Assembly: GCF_049306965.1 (NCBI RefSeq) | Contig: NC_133185.1 | Coordinates: 39,077,501-39,141,500 of the forward strand | Origin: Danio rerio | Lineage: Eukaryota; Chordata; Actinopteri; Cypriniformes; Danionidae | Direction of reading: 5' to 3' | DNA: 64,000 bases | In this document: piece after piece, positions 1-12,932 of the stretch | How positions within the stretch are numbered: the first letter of the stretch is position 1 | Layout: every line of letters begins with the position of its first letter | The notes under the pieces: generated by a model | Seen by the model: only the letters and a program-made list of their open reading frames with translations | What the model was told of the DNA's origin: nothing | The model's database searches: none | Program-made: the position numbers and the translations under genes

Positions 1-204
1 TCTGAAAAAGTGTATTTCTAAAAGTGCGCCGTAATGACGCCAGTGTCAACTGCAGTGTGTGTTGGAAAGGACTGGATGCTGTTCAAACCTCATGCCAAAT
101 TTTTGTCACCCCATACAAAACCATTTTAAATCCACACAATCTGACAACACTGGGGCTAGATCACAATATAAGCCACAACACAAGTGAGTTCAATAAAATA
201 TATC

Positions 205-210
205 TTTATT
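205..210 (-). terminator. Poly(A) signal of kinase copy 1
   Basis: Plus-strand TTTATT reads AATAAA on the minus strand, about 50 bp past the kinase stop codon at 259-261. The same hexamer lies at the matching place in the other three copies (18395, 37928, 62832). Confidence 0.6.
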
Positions 211-258
211 ACAGACATGTACAAAAATCAAATATACAAAACATTCTGCTAATGTGAC

Positions 259-3200
259 TCAGAACTCCAGCATGGACCAGTCGTGGTAAGGCATCTCTTC
301 TAGAGGAATTCTGCACTCTGGATTCTCATGCAGACAAGCCCTCATCATATCACAGCATTCTGTGAAGAAGAAATGGAGAGGTGAGGTTATTGTTATTATT
401 ATTATTAAGCTGTTTCACTTAATTGTTCTTTGATGAACATCTCACCTTGAGAGAGGGTAAATTTGGACCAGTCATGTTGGAGGTAGTACAGGTCATACGC
501 TGATGGGAATTCTCCATGGAGCATTGTGAACAGAAGAACCCCAAGAGAATAGACCGTCGCTGGTTTGGCCCGGTAGCATCCTTTTTCATAAAACTCTGGC
601 GGGATGTACGCTTCTGTGCCTGGAGGAGAGACGTTTAGTTTAGCATCATGTTGAATATATATACCAGATGGGCTTCAGCTGTGCTAATTAATCAGCTTTC
701 AATACGTTTATTAAAAATGCTTATGCACATTCATAACTAGTGATGTCAAAAGTATCAACTACCAATCGATACCGACACTCATCACAGTCATATTTGCTGA
801 GCATGTGAACACCAATGGCCAATCAGTGGTGTTTAACAGCGCTCAAATTGACTTGTTAAATGTCAGAATCGATTGGTACCGAAGTCGATACTTTTGACCA
901 CACTATTCAAAACACCTACCAGAGAAGATACTGTAGGCTGATTCCATCATGAAGTCTCCACACCCGAAGTCGATCAGCTTGACTTCCAGTGTGTCGGGGT
1001 TCACCAGCAGGTTTTGAAGCTTAATGTCCCGGTGGAACACCCCGCGGTAACAGCACACGTTGGCCGCATAAACAGCTTGCCTCATGATGGTATGTGCTGT
1101 TTTCTCACTGAGGACACCTCCGCTGACTTCAAGGAATGCCTCCAGGTCCATGCTTGGACTAGGCCGCTCCATCACCATGACGTAATGGTTTTTAAAGATC
1201 TGCCAGTCCAGAAGCTGAATAATGTTCGAACACCTGGAGCCACCGCTGGCCATGTTTGCCAAGGTGATCTCTAGAGGAAGTGGCTGGTCACATGACTGAA
1301 AACAAAATAATAATGTTGGTTTTCAAACAAGGGTTTCTGACCACAGCCTGTGGTCTATAATAAATATAAGACTTTATAAACTGAACACAGCGAACAGAAA
1401 GTGTAGTCTACTCACAGAGCTGACATCTTGCATATTTGGGGTCTTCTGGACAAATTTAACTGCCACCTGTTTAAAGGAACAAGCGAACAATTAACATGTG
1501 CACGGAGATCATTTCATTCAGTCATAAATCCTGAACAGAGGATTCATTCGTCAGCAGAAATGTCCAAACAATGAAAGCTCTGATGATGTTCTTTAAACAG
1601 GGAACTTCATCAGAGGATTTGAGTCTACAAAAATGAATACCTGCAGACCATCCTGTATGCGAATCCCCTCATACACGGAGCCGAAACCTCCTTCACCAAG
1701 CTGCTTTCCGAGTTTGTAGCGGCAGCTGATGTCATCTGTTAAAAATGAAGAAAATGTCATTAAATTATAAACCAAATAAAAACACAAACAGTTGAAGTCA
1801 GAATTATTGTCAGATTTCAGAACATGATAGTTTTAATAACTCATTTCTAATAACTGATGTCTTTTATCTTTGTCGTGATGACAGTACATCATATTTACTG
1901 GATATTTTCAAGATACCAGTGTTCAGCTTAAAGTTCTGAGTACTTAAACTTTATTGCTCTGCATCATTTGGGAAATATTTAAAAAATATTAATAAAAAAT
2001 CACAGGAGGGCGAATAATTTTGACTTCAACTGTATAATTTTACAAAGTTTGATGAGCCTAAACAAATGTTCTGAACTCCAGCAATAAACTTACTATTGTC
2101 CAAGCAGGTCCCATCATCTGCTGTAGACTTCACAGCAGAGTCCTCTTGTGAGACCTGATCCGGTAAAGGGTTCGAGTTTTCATCCAGGGCAGAGTCACAG
2201 ATGTCATCTGTTATGAGCTGCTGGCTCACTGGAGATTCATTGTCCTCATCGGATGGTGAACTTGGAGGACTATCAAGCTCTTGCTTCAGGCTGTCCTCAC
2301 TGAGGGAGGATTCAATGTCTTCTGTGAAGTGAAGCTCTGCAGAGTCGTTCTCAATGACCACTGCAGAGTCAAAGCTGTTCACTTCCGGCTTAAAGTCCAA
2401 ATCTTCGTCTGCTGGAGCATCAAGAGCTGGAGGTTGGAGAACTTCCAGCTCCAGGTTGCTCGCAGCAGTGCAGAAGAATTTAGAGCTACTGATGGGCTCT
2501 GCGTGAAGTTCATGGATCTCCTGCACACATAGCTGATCTAAAGAGAGGAAGGAACATCATTAATATGACTCTACAACTCTTTTTGACAAGATATTTGAAC
2601 AGTTCATTTGCAGAAACATTACTCAATGTGTTTTTATTGATGATCTTCATGGGTTTTCTGCATTGAATTAGCAAACAAGTAAACTATATATCTAAAGGCA
2701 AAGCTCACTGAAATAAAAATCCTAATACAAATAATTCTTATTTTTTTCTGTTTTTTACACAAAACTACAAATTCTGAAGAAAATTCCTGAAATCAGCAGC
2801 CATTAACCTTCATTGTAGGAACACAAAATACTGTGGAAGTCAATGGCTGAAAGCACCTCAAACAGGTTTAAGGAGTAAATTATGACAGAATTGTCTTGTT
2901 TATGTGAACTGTGGCTTTAAGAAACTCTTTCTAAAATGTCTTCCAGTTAATGTTTATTTCTGATCTTTAAACACTTATGTGATGTGTTTGGTGTGTTTAA
3001 CAGTATGCTTTAGTAATTAAAAGTGCTCATAAATCTATTTTACCAACAACAGTAGCTCTTCTTCTGGAAAAACAGGCGAAGAAGATGGGAGACAATTTGA
3101 GTTTCCTCTTTTTCTGTCTCCCTGCCTGTTTTCCTGCAGCGACGGCCGGGTCATCGGTCATCAGATGACGGTGATTCTCTGTCGTGCTGCCGGTGGGTTC

Positions 3201-3329
3201 GAGTGGCTCACACGGTTGTTCGTTCGCACACTTAACACCAAACGCTTTCTTCAGACGGTTAATCAGTTTTGAAAATGCCATTGTATCACTGTACTGTTGA
3301 ATCGCAGAAAGTACTGAACTACTAGACAT
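259..3329 (-). CDS. Pim-like serine/threonine kinase, copy 1 (seven exons)
   Basis: The exons in order are 3329-3044, 2537-2094, 1735-1641, 1466-1416, 1295-920, 619-446 and 359-259. All introns are GT-AG, and the joined frame is 1527 nt, giving 508 residues. Residues 1-243 form a kinase-free N-terminal extension: a basic part (exon 1, ending KKRKLKLSP...FSRRRA), then a very acidic Ser/Asp/Glu-rich part (exon 2). The kinase domain follows. It has a glycine loop GEGGFGSV (257-264), lysine in VAVK (K279), and the Pim-type hinge ERP (335-337) with proline in place of a backbone donor. HRDIKLQN follows at 380-387, then DFG at 401-403, and GTEAYIPPEF at 418-427 in the position of Pim GTRVYSPPEW. 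By homology it is an active kinase of the expanded fish Pim-related family. Its substrate is unknown and the long extension is absent from classical Pim1. The start is the only ATG at the head of exon 1, 39 bp below a TATA box. Confidence 0.9.
738..905. mobile_element. Short MITE in kinase intron 5, copy 1
   Basis: This is a 168-bp inverted-repeat element. The left end is TAGTGATGTCAAAAGTATC and the right end is the complement of TAGTGTGGTCAAAAGTATCG, with a second inner pair around ATCGATTGGTACC. It has no coding capacity. It sits just upstream on the plus strand of kinase exon 5 and occurs at the same place in all four units, so it predates the duplications. Confidence 0.7.
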
Positions 3330-3367
3330 CCAAAGAAGCTAATGAGAGTTTCTGCTACGTCAAAAAG

Positions 3368-3374
3368 CTTTATA
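3368..3374 (-). promoter_or_regulatory. TATA box of kinase copy 1
   Basis: TATAAAG reads on the minus strand 39-45 bp above the kinase ATG, which would give a very short 5' UTR. Just upstream is a CRE-like TGACATCA (near 3384-3391). Both are conserved at copies 2 and 3. The region 3375-3640 beyond holds no other gene. Confidence 0.55.
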
Positions 3375-3644
3375 CTGTCACTGATGATGTCAGAGTTCCA
3401 CAATTCCATTTGGGATTACGTAGAGACTTTTTAAAACACAACAAACTTGTAATGCAGGCCCGCGCTAGACTGACTGGCTCATTCGCCTTAATGTGCTCAC
3501 ACAGCCACGTGCTTATACACATTTTTTCCAATTATTAATTAAATTAATTTTGCACTTAGGCCTATGTATTTTTTCTGTCATGCACAACTTTTTCTGCGTT
3601 TTACTTTTTATTACAATTATTGCCATGTTTATATATATTTATAC

Positions 3645-3719
3645 GTGTGTGTGCGTGCGTGCGTGCGTGCGTGTGTGCGTGCGTGCGTGCGTGCGTGTGT
3701 GTGTGTGTGTGTGTGTGTG
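3645..3719. repeat. GTGC/GT microsatellite
   Basis: A run of GT and GTGC repeats of about 75 bp. The matching site is 30 bp of GT/CG in unit 2 (21835) and 102 bp of TA then TG in unit 3 (41350), so the locus is length-variable between units. Confidence 0.95.
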
Positions 3720-3763
3720 ATTCATTTATTTTGAGTAGCTCATTTCGGTTATTTTATATTTTC

Positions 3764-5134
3764 TTTTTTTGCAACTTTATGTTTATTTTGAACATTCAAT
3801 TGAGTACAATCATACGGCATTTCAAGGTACATTGGTATCTCAGTATGTGAACTTAGGTGGTATAAAAATTATGTGCATTATTGTCAGGTGTATTTACTAC
3901 ACAGTAGTACTCAAATTTTGTAAATTATCAAGTGAAAAACAGCATAAAAAGAAGAAAAATAAAATAAATAAAATAAATAAAAAATATATAAATAGATAAA
4001 TAAATAAATAATAATAATAATAATAGGCAAAAGATAAAATAAAAATACAATAATCAAAAATAAATGAAAATTAAAACACTATTTACATCCAGGTTTAGAA
4101 CACATGTCATAATATATTTCCTTCAAGAGTAATCTCAAGTGGCCATCTTCATTATACATATGGGGACACATTATAATATAAATAAGTGTAGTCATATACA
4201 TGTGCATGCATTAGCATATATTTATCTATCAGAGCATCATCTTCTATTCATTTATAGCAATAAAGTCAGGTCTTCTAACTAAAATATATTCAACCCATTT
4301 CCTCCATTTTTTCAGGAATATATCTTTCTTTAAGTTGACAACGAAGGTGATTCTTTCCATTGTATAAATCTCAATAGTTGCGTCTATCCAATTACTAAGG
4401 GTTGGTCGCTCTTGTTGTAGCCATTTGCGTGTGATTGCTTTTTTGCTGGCAGCCATGAGAGCACGCATAAGGTATTTATTGTCTGCCGTTACCATATCTG
4501 GATCCACACAGCCAAAATATAACAATTTACTTTCTAGAGGTATATCTTTTTCAAATATATGTTCAAGAGCCTCCTGTATTTCTTTCCAGTATTCTTGAAT
4601 ATACATACATTCCCAAAAGATATGATAATGGTTTGCTTTATTGCATCCGCAGTTACGCCAGCATTTTGGAGACTTATTTGTATATTTAGCTGTTAGTGCT
4701 GGTGTTTTGAAATATCTAATAATGTTTTTCCAACAGTTTTCTTTCCAGTTTAATGAGCTTGTTGATTTCCATTGAAATTCCCATATATTTGTCCACTCTT
4801 CATCAGTGAATGTTGTTCCACATTGTTTCTGTCTCCCATTTTTCTTTTATATAATTTGTGGATTGTGTTTTTATACTTCTCAGACTCTTGTATATCAGAG
4901 AGACTATTTTGTACTTTATACCTGATGTGTGAGCTTTTTTAATTATATCTATCAGTGGATTCTGATTGTCTTCAAGTTTTCCTTTTATTTTCTGATCATA
5001 ATAGTTTCGCACTTGGAGGTACCTATAAAAATCTTGATTTTCAAGTAGAAAATTGTCCTTTAATTGTTGAAAGCTTAAAATTTCTCCCTTTTTAATGATG
5101 GTACTGAAGGAAGTGATTCCCTTGTTTGCCCATA
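3764..5134 (-). mobile_element. 5'-truncated L1-clade LINE insertion
   Basis: A 1371-bp insertion present only in unit 1. It is flanked by a 17-bp target-site duplication, GGTTATTTTATATTTTC, at 3747-3763 and 5135-5151. A poly-T stretch at the left edge is the poly(A) tail of a minus-strand element. The minus strand encodes pieces typical of the C-terminal end of fish L1 ORF2, for example 4606-4244, containing IQEYWKEIQEALEHIF and WIDATIEIYTMERITF. A second piece is at 5012-4803. No reverse transcriptase core remains. The intact duplication and its absence from units 2 and 3 point to insertion after the units separated. Confidence 0.85.
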
Positions 5135-5151
5135 GGTTATTTTATATTTTC

Positions 5152-6619
5152 ATTATCAATTATTTATCATTTTTAACAGTATTATTATTATCGTTTATAT
5201 TATATTTTTATATATTATGATTATATAAATTCGTTATTTTTGTGAATTATTTTTAAATGAATAATGCTTCAAATAATAAATTAAAAAGAAAAATATGCAA
5301 CAAAATGAAGTTATCCATGTATTACCTGAAACCGCCAGTAGGTGGTGGTAGGACACTGTCTTAAGTGAATAAGACATTTATTCAGCAACAAAGCAACTGT
5401 TGTATTTATGAATAGGTCAAGGATGAATCGACTCTCACAATTTATTTAAATCCACAGATTCATTCGCAAAAAATAACCCACTCTAGCCTAACATATAAGG
5501 ACTGAACCGATGTGAACGCTAACAGGTAGGAATAATGATCAAATTCTTGTGGATTAAACATCTTTGTTGACATCAATTGCAGTAGATTTTATTAAGTTAA
5601 CTTACAACAAAAGGTAGGTAATGGTTTTAATTGCGAACTGTACGTATTTTGTGTGAACATGCTACATGCTAACACCATCACAGCGTTCCAGTCAACTAAT
5701 TTAGAGCTACTAACGTTAGTCAACAGTCCCCGCCTTCACTTAGTGAAAAATGCGAATTAAACAATACGCGAATAATTGCGAATAAACAATTACAAATTAA
5801 ACCAATGAATATTAAAGTCAGTGTAATTAGATCTTACGTTTATGACTGTATGTCACACAGGCTAGTTAGCTAGCGCTAATTAGCAGTTGATGCTAATGCT
5901 AACATTGATGCAACTTAATGTAACTGTAATGTAAATATTAATGTTATATTAACGGTACTGTAACGTTAAACTAATTATTGTTTTACTTAAAAGCTCAATC
6001 AAATCTTCAACGTTAACATCAGTCAGATTGATTGCTAATTGAGTGATTCTGTTAATATTACATTTGTTTACCTTAATATTACACTAGATAACCTTAGGAA
6101 CTATACAGGAAGAGGAATTATTTAGTTTTAACGTTATATTACAGAAACTCGATATTTATTTTCTATATTTTTGTTAGGCCACAGTTTGAAATGCCATTCT
6201 GCAGGCTGAAATGGCATATTTAACACAATTAACCTTGGCTTTACTACAAAAAATACAGTCAGGTTTATTTTGTGTGGATAAATGTAAGCTTACTTTAGTA
6301 AAACTATGTTTTTGTCTTATTGGCTAAATGGGCTCATGAAAGTGTTTCACATAGAAATGAATAAATAATAATTAATAATAATAATTCCTTACATTTATAT
6401 AGCAATTTTTCTGCACACTCAAATTGCTTTACACATTGGGGGTAACATGTTTCCCGGAAGACATTTTGAAATGGAAACAAGATTTTTCTTTCCCATTTAT
6501 ATCTTTCCCTCTGACCTAGTTTGTTGGCTTCTGAAAAGTTATAAAGAGACAGGCAAATGCACTGAACATTCTTATATTAAGCAATGTGTTAACCTATTCA
6601 TTAATTAAAGTCAATTCAC
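5152..6619. other. AT-rich intergenic spacer, unit 1
   Basis: Non-coding spacer between the kinase promoter side and the transposon block. It aligns with 21900-23220 (unit 2) and 41480-42640 (unit 3), with small indels. It includes a GCTAATGCTAACATTG-type simple stretch near 5890 and, near 6385-6440, a fragment of a dispersed fish repeat (CCTTACATTTATATAGC). No gene is recognised. Confidence 0.7.
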
Positions 6620-8545
6620 CAGGGCCGGCCCAAGCCTTCAGGGGGCCCTAAGCAGGATTTTATTTGGGGCCCCTTTGGTGCAAACAATATGATAAATTAT
6701 CATCAATCCTTGATAATTCCCACACTATAAATTTAAAACACACATTATTGATTTTGTTCGCTGTAGCTGTGTTGCTTACATCATAAAATATATGTTTTAA
6801 GACAATTCTAAATATTATTCTGCAGAAACAACTTCCTATTGATCCAACTTTTTATATGACTATTTGCCAAAAATCTAAATAACACAAAACATTAATATGG
6901 GCTGGCAGAAACAAAAGCAGCTGGAAGTAGCCAATAACATACTTATTTTTATTATTATTCAGGCACACGACAGGCTGCCAAACAGTCAAACATAGTGACA
7001 ATAAAGATAATTTCTTTTTTAATTGGATATAAATGTTAATACTGAAAAAAAACATATTGTATTTTGTAGTTCAAATAACTTAAAACATCTATTTACATTA
7101 AAATCAAACTAAATCAGGAAGCATTTTCTAGACATACTCGCATATAAATCAAATTAATAAATATGTACAAAAAATTTTCAGTTCTCAGAAATAATTCTAA
7201 ATTAAGTGATTTTTTTTGTAAAACAAATTAATCTGCCAATGAGAAGTAAAATAATCTTATTTAAAACATAAAATAATCTTTTTTTTATTTACCCTAATTG
7301 TCAGATTATTGAGCTTTTTTTAATGAAAAATTCACATAATTTTGACAAAAAAATCTTTCTAGAAAATGTTTATTGGTTTAAGAATTTTTTGATATTTGGA
7401 CTACAAAATCACACAAAAACTATAAGAAAGAAAATAATTTTGCAGTGTATTACCAACTCTAAATTGTATAAATCAGAAGCTTATTTTTTTTAATCGCCAA
7501 GTTCATGAAAAAGCATTTTGCTGCTGTTCCGGGCACTGCTGCTTCAATCACGATATCAAAGATTCTGCGATATATTGACAGATCACAAGAAAACCAGCCA
7601 CAATATATCACAATTTTGGTAAATGAAGGGGGAAAATGCATCAAAAATTTATGATGAATTTCTTTTATAAACACGCATTTATAGAATTGCAACAATGTAA
7701 AACAAGTGCTCACCTGTCAAACAAGCTTAAAAATGCTGATGTGCAGAGAGCAGTTTCTGACTGAAGAGAGCACATCTCTATCACAGCAGCAAAATCTCAA
7801 TTTAGTGGAATATGCATTTAAGAAAAAAACTGTTTTCAACAGTGGAGATTGAGAACATTAGTTATTTACTCACATATTTTTTTTTAATTCCCCTAATATT
7901 TTTTGCCAAAATACCATCTACAAGATTTTGACAAGGTCTGTAAGAGTGAAATAAATGCAAGGCCTTTCTAATTAAATGTTCATGTCCTATTGATATCTTT
8001 ATATATTTTGGCGGAGTTAAAAAGTTTGAGCGCATAAGAAGTTGCACTGGCCGCAGGCACGCACGAGCGATATAGCGAAGTAAAAGCGTGTCTGTTAGAA
8101 AGAAACTAGTGGCAAAAACTGGGGAGCTGGATGTCTGAAACACACAAATACATTGGCCCAGCTTGGACAGAAGAAAGTGTCTGTATGCCTGAGATATTCA
8201 CCATTGCAATGGCTCATCTCTCGGACTCAGTGGTTTACATGACGCTGGTGTATGTCTAATGATACGCCATTACGGGAAGCGCCACCTGGTGGCGGCTGGG
8301 TGTACTGTAGCTAAAGCGGTTATCTGCTGCAGTCGGTGTTGAAAACTGATTAATTAAATCAGATCTTTTGTAAATTTAGGTAAATATCTTGGCGCCTGAG
8401 TATGTATCGCGGTCAGAAATAACACTATAAATGGGCATATATTTTGCTCCACCACTAATCCACAAATTAACAAACTAAAACGAAAGTCACACAATAATTT
8501 CAAGCACTCTTGGGGGCCCCCTGGTGGCCACGGGGCCCTAAGCAG
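6620..8545. mobile_element. hAT-type element, right end lost
   Basis: The left end CAGGGCCGGCCCAAGCC is a hAT-like terminus, followed by CTTCAGGGGGCCCTAAGCAGG. Near 8513-8545 an inverted counterpart appears (GGGGCCCTAAGCAGCTGCTTAG) but the last bases and any target duplication are missing, because L2 sequence begins there. No transposase reading frame is visible, so it is a non-autonomous or internally deleted copy. It is found only in unit 1. Confidence 0.6.
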
Positions 8546-10540
8546 CTGCTTAGTAGAGCTGCAGTCTCAACGGTGAAGGCTGGAAGCTGGCCTCAGTGAA
8601 GACTAGTCTGTCCCTGGTTGGTCACTGGAATCAGTCTCATGCTCTCCACTCCCCCATGACCACCAGCACAGCAGCAGCTCAGGATACGGCCTGGTCCTGG
8701 ATATGGACACCTTGGGATCATCTCGTCGCTGGTCTTGGATCCAATCAGTGACTCCGGATAATCTAAAGACCTCGGAATGAGTATCCCCAGGTGGAAATGG
8801 AGAAAAAAAAAAGAGAATAATTACCATAGCTGCTGTTCATAATAAACAAGATGTAGAAACTTGTGTGGAAACCGGCTAAGTGATGTACTGAGTGTATGCT
8901 TTACTAAACAGATAGGTCTTTAATCTTGTTTTGAACTGAGAGTGTGTCAGAGCCTCGGATGTTATCAGGAAGGCTATTTCAGAGTGTAGGAGCCATAAAG
9001 GAGAAGGCTCGACCTCCTTTACTCGACTTTGTTATTCTAGATACTACCAGAAGCCCTGAGTTTTGAGATCTTAAAGAGCGAGTTGGATTGTAGCGAGACA
9101 GAAGGTTGGTTAGATAAACAGGAGCTAGATTATTTAGAGGTTTATAGGTGAGAAGTAATATTTTAAATTCTATACAAAACTTAACAGGCAGCCAGTGCAA
9201 GGATAAAATTGGGGTGATATGATCATATTTTCTAGACCTGGTATAAGAACTCTGGCAGGTGCATTTTGTACTAATTGAAGTTTGTTAATAGAAGATGCTG
9301 GGTAGCCAGCAAATAGAGCATTACAGTAATCCAGCCTAAAAGTCATAAAAGCATGGACTAGCTTTTCTGCATCCAAGATGGATAGCATACTTCGTAATTT
9401 AGCGATATTTCTCAGATGAAAGAAGGCAGTTTTTGTGACGTGGGATTTATGATTTTCAAAATTTAAATTGCTGTCTAATATAACACCCAGATATTTTATA
9501 GTAGAGCTAACGCTAACTTTGTGTCCCTTTAATTGTAGATTGAGTTGCGAGATCTGCTGTAGGTCCAATAAGTAATAATTCTGTTTTGTCTGAGTTTAAT
9601 AGAAGAAAATTGTTGGTCATCCAGTCTTTAACATCTCTGATACACTCAGTTAGCTTAGACAGTTCAGACATCTCATCAGGTTTAGTTGAAATATATAATT
9701 GAGTATCATCTGCATAGCAGTGAAAGCTGATCCCATGTCTTCTAATAATGTTTCCCAGTGGTAGCATGTAAATTGTAAACAGCAAAGGGCCTAAAACTGA
9801 TCCTTGAGGCACCTCATACTTTACTGGGCTGACTTGTGAAGGCTGTCCATTAATATTCACAAACTGGTAACGGTCAGTTAAGTATGACTTAAACCATTGT
9901 AGAGCTTGTCCCTGGACACCTGTAGACTTTAAGCGATTTATGAGGATATTGTGGTCAATGGTGTCAAATGCCGCACTAAGATCGAGTAAAACTAATAGCG
10001 AGACGCACCCTCGGTCAGCAGCTAAGAGTAAATCATTGGTTATTTTCACTAATGCAGTTTCTGTACTGTGATGAGCCCTGAAACCTGACTGAAACACTTC
10101 AAAATATTGTTTGTCTGCAGAAAGGAGCATAATTGAGTAGAAACAACTTTTTCTAGTATTTTAGACATAAATGGAAGATTTGAAATAGGCCTATAATTAG
10201 CTAAGTTGTTGGTGTCTAGTTGCGGTTTCTTAATAATAGGCTTAATAACAGCTAGCTTGTAAGAGTTTGGAACATGGCTCATAGATAAAGAAGAGTTGTT
10301 AATGTTAAGAAGAGGTTCTCCTATAGCAGGTAGCAATTCTTTCAGTAATTTTGTTGGAATTGAGTCCAGCATACACGTAGCTGCTTTAGAACTATTTATG
10401 ATTTTATCTAGCTCTTCCTGTTCTATGATTTTGAAGCACTGTAGGTTATTATGATTCAGTGAAATATTTACAGGATTTGGAATATAAGCCAGTGCAGAAA
10501 GTTTAACATCTCCTATTTTCTGTCTAAAGCCTTCTATTTT
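8546..10540 (-). mobile_element. 5'-truncated L2-clade LINE fragment
   Basis: Minus-strand remains of the same L2 family as the element at 47830-52622. Peptide pieces at 10372-10049, 10130-9513, 9568-9170 and 9200-8979 carry reverse-transcriptase motifs: [39 protein letters not shown] and the catalytic [12 protein letters not shown]-terminal LHWLPVKF-type sequence follows. The frame is broken at least three times. It lacks ORF1 and the endonuclease. At about 10540 it joins directly to the inside of a hAT element, so this edge is a rearrangement and not a clean insertion. Confidence 0.85.
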
Positions 10541-11525
10541 AAAACTTTCTCCAAGACTTATTGTTCCTGTTAATATAAATAATCAGTGGAGAAATGCATT
10601 TAGTTTTGCATTAAATTGGTTCATTTCGACCTGAAATGAGGAGTTTATTGCTGTTTCTGAATCATGTAGCGCTGTGTCTGTTAGATCAGATGATCGCATT
10701 CACAACACTGGAACTGAGTGGATTACTACCTGCTCTTCACACACAAAGTAGGCCTACCTGAAATTTAAAACTAGAAAAGGCTCAATAATACATTGGACAG
10801 ATCCTTTACGCACTGATTTGTTCCCTTTTTACTGCTGTTTTGGATTGGAAGTGTCTGCAGATAGCGGAGTACTGCGCGCTGTCTCAGTGATGCATTAAGC
10901 ACTTCATTCACACACCGGCTGATGTGACGTGTGCCGCTCTGTAGAATTATCTGACTGAGTTTATTCTTCCTAGGGGAATACTTTTAGGATAGTTTGTAAG
11001 CCTGGCTCATTGTGGTTAAATTAATAAAAGTGAAACTGACAGGCACAATATTGATTGTCATTAACAGAAAATAATTTAGCCTCATATAGGTTACTCTGAA
11101 ACTGTGAATATTTGACTGTAATTTTATTTATATCAATAGTTTATTTAACAGACCAGTTTGTGTTTTGATTAGGGTCAATAGTGGTAGCCTGTTGCAGAGT
11201 TCAAAGAAAAATCTTACTATTAAAAAGAAACATAAGCTGGACCACAACAGATCAATGTCTTAACAAATGCTCAAATAATGTAGCCTGGTTTACTGCAAGC
11301 ATCATGTTTTCAGTTAGATTGTGTCGTCTGTCATATACAGTAGGCCTATACGTCTTGTATTTTTACTAAACAAGATATATTGTTTGAGTTTATCACCAAT
11401 AGAAACTATATTATGCTTAAAAGAAAAATGGCACAGTATCGGGATCGCATCTGTATTGGTCGACACTCAGAATTTTGGGATCGAAATCGAATCGGTTATA
11501 AAAAAATGGTATCGGTGCATCCCTA
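10541..11525. mobile_element. Right part of a hAT element, unit 1
   Basis: Corresponds to the right-hand portion of the hAT at 29272-30453. It ends in ATCGGTGCATCCCTA followed by TTTTTAAT, which matches the 8-bp duplication seen at the left end in units 2 and 3. The left part, together with the protease exon beyond it, is missing here. Confidence 0.75.
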
Positions 11526-11927
11526 TTTTTAATGAGTCATAGTTTTATATGGTAAGAACAAGGACTCATTTTATTTTATTAATTTACATTTTTAGTAAAA
11601 TGTCTTTATCAAATGAGTAGTTTCTTTTTGAACTGTGTTTATTTAAGAATTGAGCTTAAAGAATCAAAAATGTATCACGGTTAGTACATTAAAAGTGTGA
11701 GGTCAATATGATTTTTAATATTTTAATGGCTCTACATTAACTTTTTTTGATCACCAGCCTATATGGCTAGTAGTTTTTCAACTTTACTAGCCACTCGCCA
11801 TTTTCACTTTTGTTTTTGGGAAAAATATTTGCAAAATTACTTGATTTAGATGTGTTGTGTATGACTTTGCTCAATGAGCATGAGCGGTAGTGGTTTCATG
11901 GTGTTGCATTGTAATTGGTTATTATTT
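11526..11927 (+). other. Residual intron sequence, unit 1
   Basis: About 400 bp shared with units 2 and 3. It includes a GGCTCTACATTAACTTTTT stretch near 11729 that resembles another hAT terminus. No coding signal. Confidence 0.5.
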
Positions 11928-12727
11928 TAGGGCTCAACATTAAGGTTGTACCAATTTTTTCTCTAAAAAGTTTATAATTATAAAAAATTCAAAAACCAGC
12001 AAAATATATGTTATAATATGCATACACTTTTTATTAAATAAAACTTAAATAACAATTATTGTCATGTAGCCTGTCTAAAACTATGCAAAGTAGTCTGTCC
12101 TAGCTTAAGGTCTCAGATCAGCAGTTAACTTTGCATAAAAGTTAATCTATTAAATCAACATTACTGAAAAGAATGATAATTAAACCATATTAACAAAAAG
12201 AAAGCAGGTGAAAAACATACCGTGTGCAATAATGAAAGGATGATCAAACGCACACAGTTAACATTAGGCCCATTAATAATCTGTTCAAAGATTGTTTAAA
12301 GCTAAAGCTGCAACTGCTGCTGCATACATAAAATACCTTCTTTTTAAAAAATCTCGAGCTCTTAAAATTGGTGGATGTGTATCACTTTTTGTGAAGTCTA
12401 TTTCCAACAGAACCGATAGCAGCATTGTGTTTCCAGTCAAGGTTGCTCACGCAAGGAAATGAGAGCGTGCACGCTTTGTAAAACTTGCGCGCATCACATA
12501 ACATTCTGTATTCATCTGCTTTCTTTTGCTTGCGTGAACACAGTTGTTTTTGTCAGTAGGGCTGCTTCTCATTTATAGAGGTTCATCCTTATTGTCGAAC
12601 CCTGCTTTTAAAAAAAATACAATTTAAAAATGATTCTCGACTAGCCAAAGTGGATAGTGGGAGTGGCTGTCTAATCCGCCACAGCCGAAGTCTACCTGCG
12701 GTTGGTGGGTGTTAATGTCAAGCCCTG
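11928..12727. mobile_element. hAT-like non-autonomous element, copy 1
   Basis: Ends TAGGGCTCAACATTAAGG and TTAATGTCAAGCCCTG form an inverted pair typical of fish hAT elements. It has no transposase frame. The same element is at 30849-31711 and 53553-54409, so it is older than the duplication. I could not find a convincing 8-bp target duplication. Confidence 0.65.
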
Positions 12728-12932
12728 GTGTTAACCCATTGATCTGTTTGTAGTGTATTTATGCTACATACACGCTGTAATATTTCAGGAGTAACAGCTG
12801 CATACAAATATGGAAATAAACTCGAAATTGTGATAACCTTAGTGACATGGTTTTGTATCCTCAGATTTTTAAACAGTAATATTACAGCAACTAAAGAATA
12901 ATTATTGTCAACATTTTTAGTTAAACCAACAG

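Noticed and set aside
24-257. A 77-codon plus-strand reading frame (MRRNDASVNCSV...) conserved in all four units
   Set aside because: It lies in the kinase 3' end on the opposite strand. The units are nearly identical in DNA here, so conservation of the frame is expected. No splice or domain support.
1014-1274. An 86-codon plus-strand frame opposite kinase exon 5, present in every unit
   Set aside because: It is the shadow of a strongly constrained coding exon on the other strand. Its changes follow those of the kinase.
2281-2532. An 83-codon plus-strand frame opposite kinase exon 2
   Set aside because: Shadow of the acidic exon. No homology to a known domain is recognised.
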